Position numbers and translations under genes: made by a program
DNA from: an uncultured Nitrospirales bacterium
GTDB lineage: Bacteria; Nitrospirota; Nitrospiria; Nitrospirales; UBA8639
Assembly (NCBI GenBank): GCA_951812745.1
Contig: OX638327.1
Span: forward strand, 806,001 to 870,000
Reading direction: 5' to 3'
Length of the DNA stretch: 64,000 nt
Shown: positions 49,767-58,196 of the stretch, one piece after another
Layout: each line of letters opens with the position of its first letter
Position numbering within the stretch: position 1 is the first letter of the stretch
The notes under the pieces: model-generated
Seen by the model: only the letters and a program-made list of their open reading frames with translations
Databases searched by the model: none
Told to the model about the DNA's origin: nothing

Positions 49767-50060
49767 TTACAGCGCCTTGACCAGCGCAACGATCAGCCCG
49801 CCCTGGGCAATCATGGCCATTACCATCCATTTCAACAATTCGAATTTGGAAGCTTGAATGTCGGCCTTGACCGACTCGATGTCAGCCTTGACCGACTCGA
49901 TGTCGACCTTGATTGCCAGAATATCGACCTTGGTGGCCAGATTGCTGTTGAGCAGTTGGACCTGCTCTTTCGCAAGGGCCTCGGCCTGCTGTTCCGTAAA
50001 GCCGCTTTCCGTCAGATTTTTGACAAATTGGTGCGTGTCAAAGGCGATTGCTTCATTCAT
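49767..50060 (-). CDS. small coiled-coil protein with C-terminal membrane anchor
   Basis: A 97-residue protein from the ATG at 50060 (MNEAIAFDTHQFVKNLTESG). FTEQQAEALAKEQVQLLNSN is the conserved opening of the DUF1640/CCDC90-like group. A coiled coil follows, built of repeated 7-residue units (DIESVKA), with 21-bp repeats in the DNA at 49860-49915, and a terminal hydrophobic helix WMVMAMIAQGGLIVALV. Bacterial members have no established function; anchoring to the inner membrane and oligomerisation are inferred. Confidence 0.75.
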   Translation of the reverse strand: MNEAIAFDTHQFVKNLTESGFTEQQAEALAKEQVQLLNSNLATKVDILAIKVDIESVKADIESVKADIQASKFELLKWMVMAMIAQGGLIVALVKAL

Positions 50061-50218
50061 GCCGGGATTGTAATCCGCGAACCCACCAAATGCAATGCCC
50101 GTCAGCATTCAGCAACCGTTGGCGATCCATATTAGAAGCAACATCAGGCATAGTCCCCACGTCTATTTAAACGAAAACAGCCAACGACACAGGGAAAAGG
50201 CGGGGATGGCGTAACGGA

Positions 50219-50758
50219 CTATTTAGGAGGCGTGGGTTGCCATGGGCTTTTCGCAATAAGGTACCCGACCGTCGTGCCCAGGAGACCGCCGAGACACCAT
50301 CCCGCGAGCACGTCAGTTGGATAATGTGCGCCAAGATAGACGCGGGAGATGCCGCCAAGGACCAGAAGGGCCCCCACGACCCAACGGGTTGAAGGAAAAA
50401 GCACCCAAAGCAAGGCCGCGGTGGTGGCCGCGTTCACGGCGTGATTGGACGGCAGGCTGAACATTTTTCCGCATCCGGCCAGTTCATGGACGTCCAGCAG
50501 AACCTGGCATGGCCGCGGACGGGCGATCCAGGACTTGATTTGCGTCCCGATGAAATCCCCCACGCCCACCGAGACGCCCAAGGCCGCCGTGACCAGGATG
50601 CCCTGACGCCAGTCGAGCCATGCTCGCCAGGCCAGAAACGCCGCGACCAGCACGATGAAATTCGTCTCCGACGAACATTGCCGCATCAACCAATCCAGGG
50701 TCGCCGACCAGCCGGCCCATTCATTGACGGCGTGAAACAATACCGTATCCCAATCCAT
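50219..50758 (-). CDS. PAP2-family phosphatase
   Basis: A 179-residue membrane phosphatase. The three catalytic motifs are present: KSWIARPRP (KxxxxxRP), SLPSNHAVNAA (PSGH position, with Asn in place of Gly) and SRVYLGAHYPTDVLAG (SRxxxxxHxxxD). About five hydrophobic segments surround them. Family members dephosphorylate undecaprenyl diphosphate or phosphatidate; the substrate is not decided by sequence. It diverges from tatD, with the starts about 70 nt apart. Confidence 0.9.
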   Translation of the reverse strand: MDWDTVLFHAVNEWAGWSATLDWLMRQCSSETNFIVLVAAFLAWRAWLDWRQGILVTAALGVSVGVGDFIGTQIKSWIARPRPCQVLLDVHELAGCGKMFSLPSNHAVNAATTAALLWVLFPSTRWVVGALLVLGGISRVYLGAHYPTDVLAGWCLGGLLGTTVGYLIAKSPWQPTPPK

Positions 50759-50830
50759 CGATTCCCCCGGCTTCTTTGGTCACGGTTGATGTGCTAGGAT
50801 TCCCCGCTAACGTGAACACGGAGAGTGGTC

Positions 50831-51601
50831 ATGCTCATCGACAGCCATGCCCATTTGGATGATCTGAGATACGATACCGATCGGGACAACGTCCTTCAAC
50901 GTGCCGAAGCCGCGGGCATTGAAGCCATTGTCACAATCGGCTGCGATTTGGCCACCAGCCAAGCCGCCGTGGCTTTGGCACAAGCGCATCCCAACGTCTT
51001 TGCGACCATCGGCGTGCATCCGCACGAGGCCAAGGAAATCGAAGAGGGCTGGTATGAGTCGTTCCGCTCGCTCGCCGGGCAACCGAAAATCGTGGCCTAC
51101 GGTGAAATCGGGTTGGACTATCATTACGACCATTCTCCACGGGAAATCCAACGTGAACGGTTTCGTGAACAGATTCGCCTGGCACGCGAACTGGCCCTGC
51201 CTCTGATCATTCATACGCGTGAAGCCCAGGAAGATACCGTGACGATCCTTCGGGAAGAAGGCGCGGCGGACGTCGGCGGCGTCTTCCATTGTTTCTCAGG
51301 AGACGCGTGGCTAGCCAAGGACGCGCTGGACCTGGGCTTCTACCTTTCCTTCTCCGGGGTGCTGACGTTCAAAAACGCGACGATGCTGCGGGACATCGCG
51401 AAAACGGTTCCTTTGGACCGTCTTATGGTGGAAACGGATTGTCCCTATCTCGCGCCTGTCCCCTATCGCGGAAAACGCAATGAACCCGCCTATGTGCAAT
51501 ACGTGGCCGAAACCTTGGCAGAGGTCCGTGGGAACGGGTCCCTGGAATCCATTGCACGGGCCACCGTTGACAATACGAAACGGGTCTTCAGAATCCCCTG
51601 A
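50831..51601 (+). CDS. tatD: TatD-family metal-dependent hydrolase / DNase
   Basis: A 256-residue TIM-barrel hydrolase. MLIDSHAHLDDLRYDTDRDN holds the HxH metal site; GVHPHEAKEIE, GEIGLDYHYDHS, LIIHTREAQED, GVFHCFSGD and METDCPYLAPVPYRGKRNEP complete the family motifs. The ATG at 50831 with GGAGAG upstream is preferred over the GTG two codons before. Members act as 3' exonucleases or D-amino-acyl hydrolases. Its 3' end overlaps the convergent NYN gene by 14 nt. Confidence 0.94.
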   Translation: MLIDSHAHLDDLRYDTDRDNVLQRAEAAGIEAIVTIGCDLATSQAAVALAQAHPNVFATIGVHPHEAKEIEEGWYESFRSLAGQPKIVAYGEIGLDYHYDHSPREIQRERFREQIRLARELALPLIIHTREAQEDTVTILREEGAADVGGVFHCFSGDAWLAKDALDLGFYLSFSGVLTFKNATMLRDIAKTVPLDRLMVETDCPYLAPVPYRGKRNEPAYVQYVAETLAEVRGNGSLESIARATVDNTKRVFRIP

Positions 51602-52136
51602 GTTGGCGTTTCCGGGTGCGGACCGCTTTAGGTAATTTGCGAGGATTACCCTTTTTATCGGGCCGTCCCTGAGGCCCCTCGTCTTCAGTCTTTCTCCAGG
51701 GTTGCATTGGGGGAACGGACCTCTCTACAAGGTGGTTCTTATTACCAAAAGATTCAAGTTTTACTTGAAATTCATGAGACTTCATGACAAAGGCCCCATG
51801 AGATTTGGCGGTCTGAATGATCTCCAGATCCGACGAAACCACGGCGCAGCCTCGACCATACTCCCGGGCCAGACGTTGGAGGACCTGGTCGGCACGTTCT
51901 CCCCGCTTGGTGAACACCACCTTCACCCCTGTCCGGTGTTCATGACGCTCAAGCCCTGTCGGCTCCTGCCAGGCATCGAACACCACGGTCACGGGATGCC
52001 CCTTACGTTGGCTGTACAACGAAAGCCGATGAATGAGGGCTTCCCTCGCCCCGGCACCGTCGATCAGCCGTTCCGACGTTCTCTTGCCGAGAGATCCCAA
52101 CAAGTTGTATCCGTCTATGAAGATAGAGAGTGGCAT
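51588..52136 (-). CDS. YacP-like NYN-domain RNA-binding/nuclease protein
   Basis: A 182-residue protein from ATG 52136 (MPLSIFIDGYNLLGSLGKRT). DGYNLL carries the first acidic residue of the NYN/PIN-like fold; VVFDAWQEPTG, KRGERADQVLQRLAREYG and VVSSDLEIIQTAKSHGAFVMKS match the YacP (PF05991-type) group, which includes Rae1, a ribosome-associated nuclease. A basic tail (RKLPKAVRTRKRQLRG) of about 40 residues suits RNA binding. A TTG 13 codons upstream is possible but unsupported. Confidence 0.88.
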   Translation of the reverse strand: MPLSIFIDGYNLLGSLGKRTSERLIDGAGAREALIHRLSLYSQRKGHPVTVVFDAWQEPTGLERHEHRTGVKVVFTKRGERADQVLQRLAREYGRGCAVVSSDLEIIQTAKSHGAFVMKSHEFQVKLESFGNKNHLVERSVPPMQPWRKTEDEGPQGRPDKKGNPRKLPKAVRTRKRQLRGF

Positions 52137-52235
52137 ACGGCGACACACGCTATCCCAGAGTTCGTATACTGTCAATGACAGAACACGAAGAGTTTGTTAT
52201 GCTGAAACAACGTCATCGTCCTTTCGTCAACTCAC

Positions 52236-53558
52236 ATGAAAAACGCATTTGCCCTTGCCCTGATCTGTTACGCGGCCTTCTGCGGAAGTGCAGCCGGACC
52301 GGTATCGGCATCAGAATCATCTCCTTACCCCGCGCGGGCTGATTCGGCATTTCCAGGACACGTGCGTGTGGCAAAACAAGGAACCTCGCCCGATCGAACG
52401 ACCTCGACAGCCACCGTCAACAACGTCCGGTATCACCCTCATGAAAAATACACCCGCGTCGTGCTGGACCTGACCCGTCGGGTCAAAATCAAAGAAAACA
52501 AGGGCCAACGCAAAGCGATAATTTCCTTGACCAACGTCAGGCTGAGCAAGCGCGCCCGGCAACAAATCAAAGGCCAGGGTCTTCCGCGAGCCATTGTGAT
52601 CGCTCCGGGAGACGCTCGGACCGTCAATATCGTTCTGGACCTCCAAGCCCTCCGGACGTACCGGATCTTCACCCTCAGTCAACCCGACCGGGTGGCGATG
52701 GATCTCTTTTACGCTAAAAAAACGCCTGCAATCGCGGCGAAACCTGAAACGGGTAAAAGGAAAACCACCAAACCGGCTCGGCCGGGGCAGTCTCGCGTCG
52801 CGGCATCGCCCGTTCCTTCCGCGAAGACCCCGAACGGCATCTTGGTCGTCATCGACCCCGGTCACGGTGGAAGGGACCCCGGAACCATCGGGCGAAAGGG
52901 CACAAAGGAAAAAACCATCGTTTTACAGATCTCGAAGTATTTACGCGATCTCATTCAACAACGGCACAAAGCCAAAGTCCTGTTGACCCGGTCAAAAGAC
53001 ATGTTTCTCGATTTGGAAGATCGCGTGAAATTCGCCAACAAGAAAAAGTTGGACTGGTGCGGGAAGGACATGGGAGCAAACGTCGAGGCCAAGAAAAAGT
53101 CACGGACCTGTTTGTTCATTTCCATTCACGTCAATTCTCATCCCCGGAAATCCGTTAAGGGACTGGAGGTGTACCATTTCGGAAAAGCCAGCGATCCCCG
53201 GGCTCTGCAAGTCGCCGCCCGGGAAAACGGCATGAGATTGGAAAGCGATACGCCTCCCTGGCAGTTCATTATTACCGACAGTCTGAACGACCACAAGATC
53301 AAGGAATCCCAGACCTTTGCCGAGGCCACTAACGACACGCTCGTCAGCACATTGCGCAGGCATTACAAAATCAAAGACCATGGCGTCAAAACCGCCCCGT
53401 TTTACGTCTTACGCTTCACGACCATGCCGAGCATCCTGGCTGAAGTAGGGTTCGTCTCCAATGCGATCGAAGAAAAACGATTGAGGACGAAAACCTTTCA
53501 GAAAAAGCTGGCCGAAGGCATCTATCAGGGCATCCAGGCATACTTGAAGGCACTGTGA
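52236..53558 (+). CDS. amiC: N-acetylmuramoyl-L-alanine amidase with AMIN domain
   Basis: A 440-residue periplasmic cell-separation amidase. Signal peptide MKNAFALALICYAAFCGSAA. The AMIN domain spans about residues 60-160 (VRYHPHEKYTRVVLDLTRRV to QPDRVAMDLFYA) and targets the division site or peptidoglycan. A Lys/Pro linker follows. The Amidase_3 domain (about 205-437) has Zn ligands in VVIDPGHGGRDPGT, the Glu region after it, LFISIHVNSHP, and the catalytic Glu in ILAEVGFVSN. An insert, ANKKKLDWCGKDMGANVEA, lies in the position of the regulatory helix of AmiB/C enzymes. It is followed 35 nt later by truA. Confidence 0.92.
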   Translation: MKNAFALALICYAAFCGSAAGPVSASESSPYPARADSAFPGHVRVAKQGTSPDRTTSTATVNNVRYHPHEKYTRVVLDLTRRVKIKENKGQRKAIISLTNVRLSKRARQQIKGQGLPRAIVIAPGDARTVNIVLDLQALRTYRIFTLSQPDRVAMDLFYAKKTPAIAAKPETGKRKTTKPARPGQSRVAASPVPSAKTPNGILVVIDPGHGGRDPGTIGRKGTKEKTIVLQISKYLRDLIQQRHKAKVLLTRSKDMFLDLEDRVKFANKKKLDWCGKDMGANVEAKKKSRTCLFISIHVNSHPRKSVKGLEVYHFGKASDPRALQVAARENGMRLESDTPPWQFIITDSLNDHKIKESQTFAEATNDTLVSTLRRHYKIKDHGVKTAPFYVLRFTTMPSILAEVGFVSNAIEEKRLRTKTFQKKLAEGIYQGIQAYLKAL

Positions 53559-53593
53559 ATGAATGAGTGAACAGTGCCCAACGGCACTCATTT

Positions 53594-54343
53594 ATGACCA
53601 CGTACAAGCTCCTGCTGGAATATGACGGGACCACGTATGCTGGATGGCAACGACAACCCGACCGGCCGACCATCCAAGCTGCGCTCGAAGATGCGCTGCG
53701 CCAAATTACCCGATGCACGATCGCAGCCACAGCGGCAAGTCGAACGGACGCGGGTGTGCACGCTCTCGGCCAAGTCGTCGGGTTTCAATCGGATAGCCCG
53801 CTCTTGCCCCATGAGTGGACTCGCGCCTTGAACGGGGTACTTCCGAAAACCATCAGCGTACGCCAAACGGAGGTGGCGGCCGACGATTTCCATGCACGGT
53901 ACGACGCGCGTGCCAAAACGTACGAATATCGCATTCTCAACCAGCGGACGCGTCCGGCGGTGGATCGTCTCCGCGTGTGGCAGGTGGCCAAACCGCTGGA
54001 TGTGCACCTCATGCGCGAGGCTTCACGTCACGTCCTGGGGCAACACGACTGCACGTCGTTTCAAGGCCCGGCGGCCGGCACGAAAAATCCCGTCTGTACC
54101 ATCCACGGGATTGACTGGTGGCAGGACGGCCCCTTGATTCGTTTCACCATACAGGCCGACCGCTTTTTGAAACAAATGGTACGGGCCTTGGTCGGAACCT
54201 TCGTTGAAATCGGTCATGAGAAAAGGAGTCCTGATGCCTTGGCGACAATCCTGGGAGCTAAGGATCGCCGCGAGGCGGGGCCCACGGCGCCCCCTCAAGG
54301 GCTCTATCTGCTTCGCGTCCATTACAAGACGGAAGAATTGTAG
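53594..54343 (+). CDS. truA: tRNA pseudouridine(38-40) synthase TruA
   Basis: A 249-residue enzyme modifying the anticodon arm of many tRNAs. TYKLLLEYDGTTYAGWQRQP is the opening; the catalytic Asp lies in ASRTDAGVHALGQV, and the later AKTYEYRILNQ, FLKQMVRALVGT and PPQGLYLLRVHY are conserved. The ATG at 53594 fits the family start; nine upstream codons are probably untranslated. Its stop TAG is the first base triplet of a family B palindrome (GTAGGTCGG), so the repeat supplies the stop codon. Confidence 0.95.
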   Translation: MTTYKLLLEYDGTTYAGWQRQPDRPTIQAALEDALRQITRCTIAATAASRTDAGVHALGQVVGFQSDSPLLPHEWTRALNGVLPKTISVRQTEVAADDFHARYDARAKTYEYRILNQRTRPAVDRLRVWQVAKPLDVHLMREASRHVLGQHDCTSFQGPAAGTKNPVCTIHGIDWWQDGPLIRFTIQADRFLKQMVRALVGTFVEIGHEKRSPDALATILGAKDRREAGPTAPPQGLYLLRVHYKTEEL

Positions 54344-54369
54344 GTCGGATTAGCGAAGCGTAATCCGAC
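54340..54369. repeat. palindromic repeat, family B (copy 4), supplying the truA stop codon
   Basis: GTAGGTCGGATTA, GCGAAGCG, TAATCCGAC. TAG at 54341-54343 within it is the truA stop. Confidence 0.75.
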
Positions 54370-54387
54370 GCCTAGGTTCTACTCCAC

Positions 54388-54502
54388 CCTGCCCTCCCCT
54401 TACAAAGGGGAGAAAACAGATGGGCACGCCTTTCTGATGCCCCTCCTTTGTAAGGACAGGAACTTTTTCCGAAGAGGGAAAAGTTGGGAGGTAGAGGATT
54501 CG
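54388..54502. repeat. family D palindromic repeat, downstream of truA
   Basis: CTCCCCTTACAAAGGGGAG, then CCCCTCCTTTGTAAGGACAG, then CTTTTTCCGAAGAGGGAAAAGT and GGGAGGTAGAG. The right part recurs inverted at 56499-56577. Confidence 0.65.
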
Positions 54503-54533
54503 AGGATTGTCGGGGAGTGAAGCGGAGGACCGG

Positions 54534-54908
54534 CTACAATTCCGTAACGCTGGGGTTGGGTGCCATCCGTTTCACGTGAAGACGACCGCGCATGAACGGA
54601 TGGATCTCGCAATGATAGGAATACGTTCCCGGAGACAACCCGCTCACGCTGAATTGTTCGCCGGGATGAAGGTGTTCGGAGGCAAAGGCGCATGTCCCGC
54701 CACGCCCGCACCCATCGTGCGTCACGGTATGAGGCTGCATGGACCGGTTGTACCACTGGACCGGCTGCCCCGGGAGGACGGTTATGGACGCGGGCGCATA
54801 GAACGGCGTCCGATCCAAAAGGAAAATTTGAGAACCTCCTGCCTGACCCAAGTCGACCGGAAGGACGACGACAAGCATGATCCAGCCGAGACAAAAACCC
54901 TTCAGCAC
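54534..54908 (-). CDS. plastocyanin-like blue copper protein
   Basis: A 124-residue protein. The GTG at 54908 has GGGGA six nt upstream and starts a signal peptide MLKGFCLGWIMLVVVLPVDL; a GTG nine codons earlier is possible. Copper ligands: His in QPHTVTHDGC, and Cys, His and Met in YSYHCEIHPFMRGRL, the C-x2-H-x2-M spacing of plastocyanin/amicyanin-type sites. The loop GCGRGGTCAFAS carries two extra Cys that may pair. It is periplasmic and probably an electron carrier. It diverges from the glutamate dehydrogenase gene. Confidence 0.88.
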   Translation of the reverse strand: MLKGFCLGWIMLVVVLPVDLGQAGGSQIFLLDRTPFYAPASITVLPGQPVQWYNRSMQPHTVTHDGCGRGGTCAFASEHLHPGEQFSVSGLSPGTYSYHCEIHPFMRGRLHVKRMAPNPSVTEL

Positions 54909-55136
54909 TACGGGTCCCCTTTCCGGAAACGACACGAAGGCCGTCCCTGCAGAAGTCTGTCATCTGACAAGTTGCGAAACGTCGCGTCAAGCAGATGCAC
55001 ACGGACGCGATTGGAGGGCGGGCTCCGGCCACTCCCCGTCTCACGTAACCGATGTTGCCCAAGTGACATTGCCTTGCGCAAGGAGTAAAATTTTAGCAGA
55101 AAGCTTGTTTTCCAACCGTCACATGAAACCGAACCC

Positions 55137-56393
55137 ATGATCCCCGAATTCGATCACCCGACGTTTCGTCTGGCCGTGGCTCAATTCGACCGGGTGGCGG
55201 AAGCCATGAACCTGGAGACGAATTTGAGGGAACGCCTGAAGAAGCCGCAACGATCGTTGCTGGTGGCGCTCCCCATCCGGATGGACGACGGGCACGTGCG
55301 CGTCTTTCAAGGATACCGGGTCCAGCATGATTCCGCTCGCGGGCCATCCAAGGGCGGGCTCCGCTATCACCAGGATGTGACTTTGGGAGAAGTGGCGGCA
55401 TTGGCCATGTGGATGACCTGGAAAACCGCCCTGGCCGGACTCCCGTATGGAGGGGCCAAGGGTGGCATTCAAGTCGATCCGCATACGTTGTCACTGGCCG
55501 AACTGGAACGGCTCACCCGGCGCTATGCGGCTGAAATCTTTCCATTGATCGGCCCGGACAAGGATATTCCGGCAACGGATATCGGCACGAACCAGCAAGT
55601 CATGGCCTGGTTCATGGACACCTACAGCCAGCAGGTCGGGTTCTCTGTCCCCGGCGCCGTCACGGGTAAGCCCCTGTCAATCGGCGGGAGTCTCGGTCGC
55701 GAAGAAGCCACCGGACGCGGCGTGGTCAACGTCACGATAGAAGCACTCCGCCACAAGAAGATCGACATAGAAGAGACGAGCGTGGTGATCCAGGGGTTCG
55801 GCAACGTCGGCTCACATACCGCCAAAATCTTCAACGATGCCGGGGCGCGGGTGATTGGCATCAGTGACGTCAGGGGCGGCATCTTCAATCCGAAGGGATT
55901 GCCGATCGCGGAAATCTATCAACGGCACCGGCTCGGCGTGCCCCTTCAAGACATGAACGTGGGTGATCGCCTGACCAACGATGAGCTGTTAGCTTTGGAA
56001 TGTACGGTCCTGATTCCCGCCGCGCTCTCGGAACAAATTACCGGCGACAACGCCGAGCGCCTCCGCTGCCGTATTCTGGCTGAAGCGGCCAACGGGCCGA
56101 CAACCTTAGAGGCAGACGCGATTTTGGACGATCGGGACGTCTTTATTATTCCCGATATTTTAGCCAACTCAGGCGGAGTGATCGTCTCGTATTTTGAATG
56201 GGTCCAGGACGTCCAACGCTTTTTCTGGAATGAAAGCGACATCCGGCAACGGCTTCAGGAAATCATCACCGCGGCCTTTCATCGGACACTCCACTTTGCG
56301 GAAGAGAAAAAAACCACGATGCGGATGGCCGCCCTGATGAACGGCATCGATCAAGTGGCCCAGGCCCATACCGCCCGAGGGCTCTATCCCTAG
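55137..56393 (+). CDS. gdhA: Glu/Leu/Phe/Val dehydrogenase (glutamate dehydrogenase)
   Basis: A 418-residue hexameric-type dehydrogenase interconverting glutamate and 2-oxoglutarate plus ammonia. GYRVQHDSARGPSKGGLRYH, the catalytic Lys region PYGGAKGGIQVDP, the dinucleotide motif VVIQGFGNVGSHTA and AEAANGPTTLEAD are all present. Cofactor choice cannot be read with confidence. A 5-codon ORF (MKPNP) just upstream ends in a TGA overlapping its ATG, and CCTTGCGCAAGG, a 12-bp palindrome, lies at 55072-55083. Confidence 0.94.
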   Translation: MIPEFDHPTFRLAVAQFDRVAEAMNLETNLRERLKKPQRSLLVALPIRMDDGHVRVFQGYRVQHDSARGPSKGGLRYHQDVTLGEVAALAMWMTWKTALAGLPYGGAKGGIQVDPHTLSLAELERLTRRYAAEIFPLIGPDKDIPATDIGTNQQVMAWFMDTYSQQVGFSVPGAVTGKPLSIGGSLGREEATGRGVVNVTIEALRHKKIDIEETSVVIQGFGNVGSHTAKIFNDAGARVIGISDVRGGIFNPKGLPIAEIYQRHRLGVPLQDMNVGDRLTNDELLALECTVLIPAALSEQITGDNAERLRCRILAEAANGPTTLEADAILDDRDVFIIPDILANSGGVIVSYFEWVQDVQRFFWNESDIRQRLQEIITAAFHRTLHFAEEKKTTMRMAALMNGIDQVAQAHTARGLYP

Positions 56394-56407
56394 TTGGAGG
56401 TCGGATT

Positions 56408-56577
56408 TGCGTTCTTGTCCCTCCCCTTTGTAAGTGGGCGCATTTCCGAAGAGGGAATGCGGGTGGGATAGAAACGCATTTCCATAGGCCGACGGCTCTC
56501 ACAAGCCTTGCCCAGTCTCTACCTCCCGACTTTTCCCTCTTCGGAAAAAGTCCCCGTCCTTACAAAGGAGGGGAAAG
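56408..56577. repeat. pair of family D palindromes between gdhA and the aldolase gene
   Basis: CTCCCCTTTGTAAG and TTTCCGAAGAGGGAA at 56418-56458. Then CTACCTCCC, ACTTTTCCCTCTTCGGAAAA and CCGTCCTTACAAAGGAGGGG at 56509-56577, the latter an inverted copy of the element at 54440-54500. Confidence 0.65.
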
Positions 56578-56587
56578 GAAGCCTTAC

Positions 56588-57523
56588 TTAGGCCACGTCC
56601 CCGGCATAAATCTTCATGCAGGCGTCCAAAAACTCCAGGGCATCGGGCTTCGCACGCTGGAACGAATTCCGGCCGATGATCGACCCGAAGCCGCCCCCGT
56701 CGCGAATCGCCCGCACCTCGTCAAAAACGGTTTTGTCCGAACCCTTGGCGCCGCCGGAGAAAATGACGATGCGTCTCCCGTTGAACGCACTTTGCACCAC
56801 GTGACGGATACGCTCAGCCTGGGTACTGATCGGGATGTTCTCGGCTTCATAAACCTTTTTGGCTTCCGGTTGAAAAATCTGATCCGTCGGCACTTTGACC
56901 TTGATGATGTGCGCGCCCAGTTGGGCCGCGATCTGAGCGGCATAGCTCACCACGTCGATAGCCGTCTCTCCCGCCTTGGTCAATTTCCCGCCACGGGGAT
57001 ACGACCAGACCACTACGGCGAGTCCGACGGACTTGGCTTCCTCGGCAATCTCCTGCAAATTCTCATACATCTCCTGGCTGTACGACGACCCGGGGTAAAT
57101 GGTGTACCCGACCGCGCAACACCCCAAACGCAGGGCGTCCTGCACGCTGCCCGTTACGGCTTGACTGTAGTCGTCGCCGCCGAAAAGAGAGTCGCTGTTG
57201 TTCAGCTTGAGGATCAAGGGAATGTGGCCGGCATATTCCGCTGCGCCGGCCTCCAGGAATCCCAACGGAGCCGCATAGGCATTGCATCCGGCATCGATGG
57301 CCAGTTCAAAGTGGTACAGGGGATCGTACCCGGAAGGATTGGCTGCGAAACTTCGGGCAGGACCATGTTCAAAACCTTGATCCACCGGCAGGATCAGGAG
57401 TTTGCCGGTTCCCGCCAAACGGCCGCTCATCAATAATCTGGCCAGATGAGCCCGAATGCTCGGCGCGTCACTTTGATAATACCCGAGGATTTCTTGTACA
57501 CGTTTGGTGATTCCTTCGCTCAC
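56588..57523 (-). CDS. fbaB: class I fructose-bisphosphate aldolase, DhnA type
   Basis: A 311-residue archaeal/DhnA-type aldolase. LLILPVDQGFEHGPARSF, ILKLNNSDSLFGGDDYSQA, the CCAVGYTIYPGSSY stretch, the Schiff-base Lys in AHIIKVKVPTDQI and IVIFSGGAKGSDK are family hallmarks. It splits or forms fructose 1,6-bisphosphate without metal. It lies 31 nt downstream of cysE on the same strand. With FBPase in the same run, it serves gluconeogenesis or carbon fixation. Confidence 0.94.
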   Translation of the reverse strand: MSEGITKRVQEILGYYQSDAPSIRAHLARLLMSGRLAGTGKLLILPVDQGFEHGPARSFAANPSGYDPLYHFELAIDAGCNAYAAPLGFLEAGAAEYAGHIPLILKLNNSDSLFGGDDYSQAVTGSVQDALRLGCCAVGYTIYPGSSYSQEMYENLQEIAEEAKSVGLAVVVWSYPRGGKLTKAGETAIDVVSYAAQIAAQLGAHIIKVKVPTDQIFQPEAKKVYEAENIPISTQAERIRHVVQSAFNGRRIVIFSGGAKGSDKTVFDEVRAIRDGGGFGSIIGRNSFQRAKPDALEFLDACMKIYAGDVA

Positions 57524-57554
57524 AAGCCATTCCTCCTGTGCTGAATGGGGACGA

Positions 57555-58193
57555 TCAGTCTTCCGTGTTTTCCAGTTTTTTTCGCAGGTCGATCAGTTCC
57601 CGCTCCATGGCATCAAACCGTTCGGCGATCGGGTCGGGGATATTCGCATGGTCCATGGCTTCTTCAGGCACCCGGGCCCCGGTCGCCTTGACGACGCGTC
57701 CCGGAATGCCGGTGACCGTGGAATTGGACGGGACGGAGCGCAGGACCACCGAATTGGCTCCGATTTTCACGGAATCCCCGATTCGAATATCGCCCAACAC
57801 CTTGGCACCCGACCCCACGACCACGTGATTGCCCAACGTGGGGTGGCGTTTCCCTTTTTCTTTCCCCGTTCCGCCCAACGTAACCCCTTGAAACAACGTG
57901 ACGAAATCGCCGATTTCCGCGGTCTCACCGATCACCACGCCCATGCCGTGATCGATGAAAAACCCGTATCCGATCGAGGCCCCGGGATGAATTTCGACGC
58001 CCGTGACCCACCGGGCGACCTGCGAGACCAGCCGGCCCAATAACCGAAGCCGCATCTTCCACAACCGGTGAGCCAACCGATGTGCCAGCAACGCCTGAAA
58101 CCCGGCATAGGTCAAAAACACTTCGAGCGTGGTTCTCGCGGCGGGGTCGCGGTCAAATACGGCCCGAAGATCTTGTTGAATCGTGCTGAACAT
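57555..58193 (-). CDS. cysE: serine O-acetyltransferase
   Basis: Acetylates serine for cysteine synthesis. The 212-residue short-form CysE has a helical N-terminal part ([20 protein letters not shown] and [17 protein letters not shown]) and a left-handed beta-helix built from hexapeptide repeats, with [41 protein letters not shown] and [13 protein letters not shown]. The C-terminus continues with a charged coiled helix ([20 protein letters not shown]). The ATG at 58193 follows a TTG one codon earlier and sits directly after the ispF stop. Confidence 0.94.
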   Translation of the reverse strand: MFSTIQQDLRAVFDRDPAARTTLEVFLTYAGFQALLAHRLAHRLWKMRLRLLGRLVSQVARWVTGVEIHPGASIGYGFFIDHGMGVVIGETAEIGDFVTLFQGVTLGGTGKEKGKRHPTLGNHVVVGSGAKVLGDIRIGDSVKIGANSVVLRSVPSNSTVTGIPGRVVKATGARVPEEAMDHANIPDPIAERFDAMERELIDLRKKLENTED

Positions 58194-58196
58194 CAA

